A stretch of 20,726 bases of DNA from Prevotella sp. CAG:924 (GTDB taxonomy: Bacteria; Bacteroidota; Bacteroidia; Bacteroidales; Bacteroidaceae), in contig HF988463.1 in the NCBI GenBank assembly GCA_000431975.1, forward strand, positions 1-20,726, in the 5' to 3' direction. This document shows positions 15,862 to 20,726 of the stretch, in pieces; the stretch's first letter is position 1; each line of letters begins with the position of its first letter. The notes under the pieces were generated by a model, which was not told the DNA's origin, searched no databases, and was given only the letters and a program-made list of their open reading frames with translations. The position numbers and the translations under genes are program-made.

Positions 15862-16704
15862 TTAAACAGTAGGAGCGGCTCCCGTTCCTTGTGCCGACTG
15901 CATGTTCACAGTCATTGCCTGAATCATCCGGGCATAAATCTGATTGAGCTGTTCGATCTGCTGTGCCATCTTGCGCGACTGATCATTGATCTGATCAATC
16001 GTTCCCACCTGCATAGAAGCACCCTTGAGCTGCATTTCATAGATTTTCGAGATGCCGGTAAGCGTACGGTTGAGATTCTCCATCTCTTCGCTGTCGCGGG
16101 TCAGGCGCATGCTCTGCTCATTCACCTTGCTGAGTGTCTCCACCAGTTTCTGCAACTCATCGACATAACGGCTCTGCGCTTCATTGAGTGCCTCCGCTTC
16201 CTCTGCCGACATCTGCGGTACATAGAAAGGAGCAGCAACGACAGGCTGAGTACCCGTGTCATTCGCTGTTGCGGCAGGCTGAGCAGCAACAGTTGCCTGA
16301 ACAGAAGCAGTATCAGCCTGCACGGAAGCTTGAGAGACTGGCTCTGCAGAGGCATTTGCCGAAGGTTCAACAGCAGCTTGAGGAGCCTGCATTGGATGAG
16401 CAGTTCCAACAGACCTGCCACCCGTAAGATATTCCTCTGTGACGTGTGTTGGCAGATTGCGACCTTCGGCTGTCTTGTCGAAAGGACGGTCGAAAGCGGA
16501 GATAAAGAATACTACAACCTCCGTTCCCATTCCCACGAAAAGCATAACGTCAGCACCAGGAAGATAGGTCAACTTAAACAGGGTAGCAAGAATCACTATC
16601 GATGCTCCCCAGCTATAAGCATAGTTCATGAACGTCTGACCGGGAACGCTGTCCAGCCACTTCTGCAAGCGGTAAATAATATTATACTTGCTATATTCTA
16701 CCAT
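15862..16704 (-). CDS. gldL: Type IX secretion system motor subunit GldL/PorL
   Basis: 280-residue inner-membrane protein forming the stator-like core of the T9SS motor with GldM. Two transmembrane helices (about 28-46 and 52-70) are followed by the cytoplasmic FDRPFDK segment. Glu62 in helix 2 (GMGTEVVVFFISAFDRP) corresponds to the membrane-embedded acidic residue thought to carry protons in this family. Residues 104-160 are a low-complexity Ala/Gln/Pro/Val/Ser linker, and 165-265 form a predicted coiled coil (EEAEALNEAQ to QLNQIYARMIQ). The tail is Gly/Ala-rich. The gene lies 48 bases after gldK and 71 bases before gldM. Confidence 0.95.
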   Translation of the reverse strand: MVEYSKYNIIYRLQKWLDSVPGQTFMNYAYSWGASIVILATLFKLTYLPGADVMLFVGMGTEVVVFFISAFDRPFDKTAEGRNLPTHVTEEYLTGGRSVGTAHPMQAPQAAVEPSANASAEPVSQASVQADTASVQATVAAQPAATANDTGTQPVVAAPFYVPQMSAEEAEALNEAQSRYVDELQKLVETLSKVNEQSMRLTRDSEEMENLNRTLTGISKIYEMQLKGASMQVGTIDQINDQSRKMAQQIEQLNQIYARMIQAMTVNMQSAQGTGAAPTV

Positions 16705-16752
16705 AATCTTTTATTCTTTATTATGCAGACTCCGATGTATCGTCATCCAAAT

Positions 16753-18192
16753 CTATTTTTTCTTTTGTTTGCTTGTCGTCGTATTAGCCAGACTTCTTAC
16801 ACAACGGAAGCCAATATAGGAACGGGGCTGGTTCTGATACTCCCATGTGCGCCAGGCCGAACGTATATAGCTCTCCGGATCTTTCCACGACCCTCCGCGC
16901 ACACTCTTCTTCTTCAGACGATAGGGATCATCAAGGGCTGCATTATACTCCAGCTGTGGATTAAGATCGTTCATGGCATCGACGCCCGCCTCTGTATAGA
17001 TGGTCGAAGTCCATTCTGCCACATTTCCTGCCATATCATAGAGTCCGTTGGAGTTGGGAGAGTAGGCCGCCACTTTCGAGGTGATCAGATTGCCGTCCAT
17101 TGTATAGTTACCACGGTCGGGCTTGAAATTGGCATAAAAGCAGCCATCGCCGTTCATTACATCCTTATTTGTCCACGGAAACTCGGTCTGATCCTTACCA
17201 CGGGCTGCATATTCCCACTCGGCTTCTGTCGGCAGACGATAACGCTGCACATAGCGGGCCTCCGGGCCAAGGCCTTTCAGCAGATAGTCGGTACGCCAAG
17301 CACAGAAGGCATTGGCCTGCTCCCAGGTCACGCCGACAACAGGATAATCGTTATAAGCCGGATTAGAGAAATAATTACGGAGATAAACCTCATTATCCGA
17401 ATTCCGGAAATCATTCACCCAGCACGTCGTATCAGGATAGATATTTACAATGTAAGTATTCAGAAAATCCCATGGTCCAGACAAAGGTCGGTTGATCGTT
17501 TCCCGGTGGATCCGTCCTTCGTCATCTACATACGCTGTATCCTTCGAGATCATCACTTGTGCGTCATTCACGGGATGATCAGTGTTCAGGTCTCGTTCAG
17601 CAGGATTCAGCCGATTCCGACGCAGTGCGGCCGCTGTATAGTCATACACCTCATAGCGATAGTTCATCTGCCGGCTGTCAAGCATCTTCTCACCAGTCAC
17701 GGGATTAGTCACATAAAGGCTTTCATAAGCCCGCTGCTCATCCTCATTAGGCTTACGTGGCAGCCGCTTGCTCCAATTAAGATGGGGTTTGACAGGATCG
17801 CCATTCTTATCCTCGGTGATCATATATGTCTCGTCACCGCCATAGGCAGGATCAGCCAGACGTGTACGAAGGATACTGTCGCGTACCCACATCACGAATT
17901 GCTTGTATTGTGAATTGGTGATCTCCGTCTCATCCATCCAAAAACCGTCGACAGAGATATCCTTCACTGGTGTCTGTCTGCCCCACAGGCTGTCCTGCTT
18001 GTCGATGCCCATGTGAAGGAACCCTCGATTGATCTTCACCATTCCATAAGGAGTGGGCTCTACAAACGCCTTGCCACCGACACCGACAACCTCACCTCCC
18101 TTTCCTGCCATCGAGGCCGTCTTAGCCGAGAAACAGCTAGAAAGGACGGTTGTTGCCGCCAGAGCAAATACCATAAGGATTGATTTCTTCAT
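16753..18192 (-). CDS. gldK: Type IX secretion system ring lipoprotein GldK/PorK
   Basis: 479-residue outer-membrane lipoprotein, the partner of GldN in the periplasmic ring. The N-terminus MKKSILMVFALAATTVLSSC has a lipobox ending at Cys20. The body has the formylglycine-generating-enzyme/SUMF1 fold typical of GldK: VKINRGFLHMG, DGFWMDETEITNSQYKQFV, RLPTEAEWEYAARG, YDMAGNVAEWTS, SVRGGSWKD and IGFRCVRS. It is a structural use of the fold, not a known enzyme. The ATG at 18192 is chosen; a GTG four codons upstream (18204) would add MIHD before the signal peptide and is less likely. Second gene of the T9SS block, 72 bases after porP. The Lys-rich end TSKQKKK is notable. Confidence 0.95.
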   Translation of the reverse strand: MKKSILMVFALAATTVLSSCFSAKTASMAGKGGEVVGVGGKAFVEPTPYGMVKINRGFLHMGIDKQDSLWGRQTPVKDISVDGFWMDETEITNSQYKQFVMWVRDSILRTRLADPAYGGDETYMITEDKNGDPVKPHLNWSKRLPRKPNEDEQRAYESLYVTNPVTGEKMLDSRQMNYRYEVYDYTAAALRRNRLNPAERDLNTDHPVNDAQVMISKDTAYVDDEGRIHRETINRPLSGPWDFLNTYIVNIYPDTTCWVNDFRNSDNEVYLRNYFSNPAYNDYPVVGVTWEQANAFCAWRTDYLLKGLGPEARYVQRYRLPTEAEWEYAARGKDQTEFPWTNKDVMNGDGCFYANFKPDRGNYTMDGNLITSKVAAYSPNSNGLYDMAGNVAEWTSTIYTEAGVDAMNDLNPQLEYNAALDDPYRLKKKSVRGGSWKDPESYIRSAWRTWEYQNQPRSYIGFRCVRSLANTTTSKQKKK

Positions 18193-18264
18193 ATCGTGTA
18201 TCACTGCTGTTACAATTCATTGTTCAACTGGTCCTCGCCTTCTTCATACATAGCCATTCACTTA

Positions 18265-19203
18265 TCAGAGTATTCTTGGGCTCTTATGAAGGTTACGGCC
18301 CTTCTTCGTCAAATTGATATCATGCTGGTAGCCGATATACAGCTCATGCGAACCATTACCCACACTTAAAGCCGAGGTGTACACCTCATAGCTATAGCCG
18401 AGGACTACACCATGAAAGCTACCCCCCACAAGAACCGTCACCGAATTCGTGGGCGAATAGCTCACACCTCCATAGAGCATTTTGTTCTCATGCTGATAGA
18501 CCAACCGACCTGTCACATCAGCTCTCCATGCCACTCCGTCGGTACGTGCAAGCATAGAGGACTTTATTGTCAAAAACGGATTTCTTAATTTTATATTGTA
18601 TCCACCCGTCAAATAATAGGTACGATCAATCTGCAGTTCATTTGTTTCACCGAGCTCAACCTTTGGAGCTGTCAAGTGCTGGCCTGACAATCCGACATAC
18701 CATTGCCGGTGAGTATAATAAAGACCGAAGCCAAGATCGAGCGCACTGCCATTAACATCAGAAGTGGAAAACGCCGGATCACTACTGTCGTCCAGATCAA
18801 GCTTCGAGCCATCAAAACTCTCCGAGAGGAATCCTGCCTGTAAACCGAATCGCAATTGTCCACCGAACAATTTCGTTTGCAAAGCATACTGTAATGCCAG
18901 CTTCTGATGAGTAAAAAGGCCGATCTTGTCATTGACGAGCTGAGCACCGGCTCCCTGATAGACACGAAAGGCATAAAAAGGCAGATCTGCTCCGATATAA
19001 GCCGTCTGCGGATTGTGCTCAAACCCGGCAAGGTCAAGAGCATAAGCCGCCGTAACATTCAGTTGCGACTGCTTACCTACCGCTGCCGGATTGTACGATG
19101 GCTCCATATCAAAATAATGACTGAAGGCGGGATCGTACTGTGCCCGGGCATTCACACCCAGGCATAGGAGCAATATCAGGAAAAGGCCTCTTACTTTTAA
19201 CAC
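18265..19203 (-). CDS. porP: Type IX secretion system outer-membrane protein PorP/SprF
   Basis: 312 residues. The signal peptide (MLKVRGLFLILLLCLGVNARA) is cleaved before QYDPAFSHYFDMEPSYNPAAVG, the signature start of the PorP/SprF family. The rest reads as an outer-membrane barrel (repeated aromatic-ended strands such as LRFGLQAGFL, LYYTHRQWYVGLSGQHL, YGGVSYSP, VLGYSYEVYTSAL). Family members link the GldK/GldN ring to the outer membrane or tether secreted adhesins. The start codon is GTG; no in-frame ATG precedes the signal peptide. First gene of the T9SS block. No consensus promoter was found between it and the terminator at 19284-19318; a TACCTTTT near match at 19274-19281 overlaps that terminator. 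Confidence 0.93.
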   Translation of the reverse strand: MLKVRGLFLILLLCLGVNARAQYDPAFSHYFDMEPSYNPAAVGKQSQLNVTAAYALDLAGFEHNPQTAYIGADLPFYAFRVYQGAGAQLVNDKIGLFTHQKLALQYALQTKLFGGQLRFGLQAGFLSESFDGSKLDLDDSSDPAFSTSDVNGSALDLGFGLYYTHRQWYVGLSGQHLTAPKVELGETNELQIDRTYYLTGGYNIKLRNPFLTIKSSMLARTDGVAWRADVTGRLVYQHENKMLYGGVSYSPTNSVTVLVGGSFHGVVLGYSYEVYTSALSVGNGSHELYIGYQHDINLTKKGRNLHKSPRIL

Positions 19204-19283
19204 AATTAAATAACGCTAATTTCCTTATTTTATTGCATATGCCTACTTACCCCCTTTGCCTCTCCTTATAAGAAAAAGGTAAT

Positions 19284-19318
19284 CAAAAAGCCGGCACTGC
19301 GGATTGTGCAGAGCCGGC
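19284..19318 (-). terminator. Strong intrinsic terminator of the DUF2795 gene
   Basis: GCCGGC (19290-19295) pairs with GCCGGC (19313-19318). After one A/A mismatch, CTGC/GCAG (19297-19300 with 19308-19311) extends the stem, with a seven-base loop. The minus strand continues directly into TTTTT. It insulates the T9SS block from the gene upstream. Confidence 0.9.
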
Positions 19319-19348
19319 CAATTATCATTTTGAATCCTAAAATACCCG

Positions 19349-19570
19349 TTAATATTCGTCTTCATTCCACAAGAAGTCGTCCTTTGTGGGATAATCAGGC
19401 CACAGATCTTCTATGCTCTCATAGACATCGCCTTCATCCTCAATCTCCTGAAGGTTCTCCAGAACCTCTGCGGGAGCACCGGAACGAGTAGCATAGTCAA
19501 TTAACTCTTCTTTTGTTGCTGGCCAGGGAGCGTCCTCGAGCTTCGAGGCTAAATCTAATGTCCAATACAT
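19349..19570 (-). CDS. DUF2795 small acidic protein
   Basis: 73 residues, recognised as DUF2795 from APWPATKEELIDYATRSGAPAEVLENLQEI (15-44), where the core PWPATKEELIDYA is highly characteristic. It is very acidic (22 Asp/Glu against 4 Lys/Arg), with an aromatic and acidic C-terminal half. No signal peptide or membrane segment, so it is probably cytoplasmic. Function is unknown; the fold is thought to be small and helical. It has a consensus promoter and a strong terminator, so it is a single-gene unit, probably well expressed. Confidence 0.88.
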   Translation of the reverse strand: MYWTLDLASKLEDAPWPATKEELIDYATRSGAPAEVLENLQEIEDEGDVYESIEDLWPDYPTKDDFLWNEDEY

Positions 19571-19604
19571 AGCTTATATTTTTACGTTATCTTTATTTAG
19601 TGCG

Positions 19605-19634
19605 CAAAAATAAACAATTTCTTCGAAAATGCAA
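19605..19634 (-). promoter_or_regulatory. Consensus promoter of the DUF2795 gene
   Basis: Minus strand: TTG (19634-19632), a 19-base spacer and TATTTTTG (19612-19605), an exact fit to the Bacteroidetes -33/-7 consensus. The expected transcript start near 19601 gives a leader of about 30 bases. Confidence 0.75.
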
Positions 19635-19649
19635 GTTATATACTTAAGA

Positions 19650-19696
19650 ATTATAGTCTAAATATCTTAATATCACATTTTTTAATATTATAGTCT
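19650..19696. repeat. Pair of 10-bp direct repeats upstream of the DUF2795 promoter
   Basis: ATTATAGTCT occurs at 19650-19659 and again at 19687-19696, 37 bases apart, between the methyltransferase-like gene and the DUF2795 promoter. They begin about 16 bases upstream of the -33 element. Possible regulator sites; chance is not excluded in such AT-rich sequence. Confidence 0.35.
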
Positions 19697-19707
19697 CTCG
19701 TAAAGAG

Positions 19708-20319
19708 TCAAAAATTGATTAAATAATTCTGTTTCGATTTGGTCTGATCAAAGAAAAGAATGCCACAACTATACAGATCCAATGTCACAGCCGACCTTTC
19801 GTCTTCTATCAACCGATTCCAATATTCCCTATTCTGGCGATTGGCATGAATGCCTATCACCACTAAAATAGACAGAGAATGTGTATGACGAAAAATGGCT
19901 TCCCGCAACTGCCTGTTACAAAGATGGGCTGGACAGACCACCAGATCAAAAGTCTTATTTGAGACGTCCGCAGCTCCTGGCTTCAGAGCTTCCTGCAACA
20001 TAGATCCAGACCACTCTAAAACATTTGTATGCTTGCAGCCGGCAAGTATGTAGTCTTTCATAGCCAAATGCACAGGATCAATAATAAGACTATCTTTGGG
20101 TTGCAGATGATTGGATATACGAAAAAGAAGTCTGCAGAGAGAGCGTACCGTTCTATTAGCACCATGCAGCTTCTCTTTCAAATCTTCATAAGCGTAATAC
20201 GGCCAATGTTCATTAACAACATACCGCACAAAAGCATATACCGTGGGTGAATGAATTCCGAACCCACGGCTGTAACCCATACGGCATAGCCAAAGTAACA
20301 GATAACGAAAATAATCCAT
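19708..20319 (-). CDS. Degenerate class I methyltransferase-like protein (Bacteroidetes HSP-motif family)
   Basis: 203 residues from ATG 20319 (MDYFRYLLLWLCRMGYSRGFGIHSP). The N-terminal GFGIHSPTVYAFVRYVVNE with PYYAYEDLK, and the C-terminal VTLDLYSCGILFFDQTKSKQNYLINF, match a Bacteroidetes family annotated as class I SAM-dependent methyltransferase-like. Usual members have an E-I-G-x-x-x-G SAM loop and an FDLVFIDGNH block. Here the first is replaced by LIIDPVHLAMKDY and the second by FDLVVCPAHLC, and the middle is shortened, so SAM binding is doubtful. The protein may be a pseudoenzyme. Cytoplasmic. A TTG seven codons upstream (20340) is in frame but lies within a palindrome. Monocistronic with a consensus promoter. 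Confidence 0.75.
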   Translation of the reverse strand: MDYFRYLLLWLCRMGYSRGFGIHSPTVYAFVRYVVNEHWPYYAYEDLKEKLHGANRTVRSLCRLLFRISNHLQPKDSLIIDPVHLAMKDYILAGCKHTNVLEWSGSMLQEALKPGAADVSNKTFDLVVCPAHLCNRQLREAIFRHTHSLSILVVIGIHANRQNREYWNRLIEDERSAVTLDLYSCGILFFDQTKSKQNYLINF

Positions 20320-20329
20320 TGATGAGCTA

Positions 20330-20341
20330 GTTGTTAACAAC
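20330..20341. promoter_or_regulatory. Perfect 12-bp palindrome in the leader of the methyltransferase-like gene
   Basis: GTTGTTAACAAC is self-complementary over 12 bases. It lies ten bases upstream of ATG 20319 and about 20 bases downstream of the expected transcript start. Its position suits an operator for a dimeric repressor. No function is proven. Confidence 0.4.
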
Positions 20342-20364
20342 CTATTTAATTATGCTTTCTACTG

Positions 20365-20394
20365 CAAACTTACACAAAATTCGTGAAATTTCAA
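20365..20394 (-). promoter_or_regulatory. Consensus promoter of the methyltransferase-like gene
   Basis: Minus strand: TTG (20394-20392), a 19-base spacer and TAAGTTTG (20372-20365) followed by CAG, an exact fit to the Bacteroidetes consensus. Transcript start near 20360, leader about 40 bases. Confidence 0.75.
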
Positions 20395-20460
20395 TGCTTT
20401 GAACATAAAAAATAGAACAACCAAAGAGCTTCCCTCGCACTTAAAGTATCATAACGGAAT

Positions 20461-20726
20461 CAAAATAAAAAAACTCTCAGCTGCAAACCACTTGACCAAA
20501 ATATGAAAAGAAAAATGCAGAGGCACAAAACTTCTGAAAGAGGTATAGGACATACCAAAACAAGGCCTCCATCGACAAAAAAGGGGCAAGCGTCAATCTT
20601 GCTAAGCACTGGCACAAAGCCATCTAACAAGCAAAACACTGCAAGATATGCAGATATAAGGCTAAAGACAAGAAGGAAACCTCCACTCACCAGGAACACC
20701 CGTTACAAGGAAACTCATCACACCGG
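20461..20726 (+). ncRNA. Candidate structured non-coding RNA, A-rich, running off the window end
   Basis: No convincing reading frame; a 79-codon minus-strand frame (20460-20699, GTG start) has no recognisable features. Base counts on the plus strand are about 117 A against 37 T in 266 bases. Perfect short stems occur in order: GAGGC 20520-20524 with GCCTC 20565-20569, enclosing GGTAT/ATACC (20542-20546 with 20552-20556) and CTT/AAG (20531-20533 with 20538-20540), as in a three-way junction; GCAAG/CTTGC (20586-20590 with 20598-20602); TGGC/GCCA (20610-20613 with 20619-20622); and CTGCA/TGCAG (20639-20643 with 20649-20653). Loops and linkers are A-rich. The plus strand is preferred for that reason. 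No promoter is clear, and it matches no RNA family I recognise (tmRNA, RNase P, SRP and 6S hallmarks were looked for). Confidence 0.3.

Noticed and set aside
15796..17913. A 705-codon open frame on the plus strand, antisense to all of gldL and most of gldK, running through the gap between them
   Set aside because: It opposes two well-recognised T9SS genes. Its translation is rich in Leu, His, Arg, Cys and Ile without any domain, as expected for an antisense shadow. Its length is striking but does not outweigh this.
20460..20699. A 79-codon hydrophobic minus-strand frame with a GTG start
   Set aside because: Its hydrophobicity follows from the T-rich minus strand (Phe/Leu/Val codons). It has no promoter and no recognised family, and hairpins run through it.
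20461..20726. tmRNA, RNase P RNA, SRP RNA or CRISPR array at the window end
   Set aside because: No tag-peptide frame ending ALAA, no RNase P core motif, no SRP apical motif and no regularly spaced repeats were found.

Overview
The window reads as ordinary chromosome from a member of the Bacteroidota, most likely a Prevotella-type Bacteroidales. Three things support this: the promoters have the Bacteroidetes -33/-7 form (TTG, about 19 bases, then TAnnTTTG); there is a complete porP-gldKLMN core operon for the type IX secretion system (T9SS); and several families typical of the phylum are present (FadL with a GGLLTNTN start, DUF2795, an HSP-motif methyltransferase-like protein). Shine-Dalgarno sequences are essentially absent, which is normal for this group. 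No tRNA, rRNA, insertion sequence or CRISPR array was seen.

Layout. Positions 122-2175 (minus strand) hold a two-gene unit: a DUF3737 beta-helix protein followed two bases later by a PatB/MalY-type aminotransferase. Next on the minus strand are waaA (Kdo transferase, lipid A core) and gltX (glutamyl-tRNA synthetase). Divergent from gltX, on the plus strand, are a PgpH-type 7TM-HD phosphohydrolase and a FadL/OmpP1 outer-membrane transporter that ends at a strong terminator. priA (primosomal helicase) converges on it from the minus strand, and about 390 bases with no recognisable gene lie between them. Upstream of priA is a small 8-strand-type porin with its own terminator.

Positions 13166-19203 carry the T9SS block, transcribed on the minus strand in the order porP/sprF, gldK, gldL, gldM, gldN. 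Together these encode the outer-membrane anchor, the periplasmic GldK/GldN ring and the GldL/GldM inner-membrane motor. Upstream lie a monocistronic acidic DUF2795 gene with a consensus promoter and a strong terminator, then a 203-residue methyltransferase-like gene whose SAM-binding motifs appear to be lost.

The last 266 bases code for nothing recognisable. They have a very strong A-over-T bias on the plus strand and several short perfect hairpins joined by A-rich linkers. They are the best candidate here for an undescribed element, possibly a structured RNA that runs off the end of the window. Other points of note: priA appears to have an almost leaderless transcript; three in-frame TTG codons that would extend gltX, fadL and priA lie inside -7 promoter boxes; a perfect 12-bp palindrome sits in the leader of the methyltransferase-like gene; and GldN ends in a strongly basic tail.
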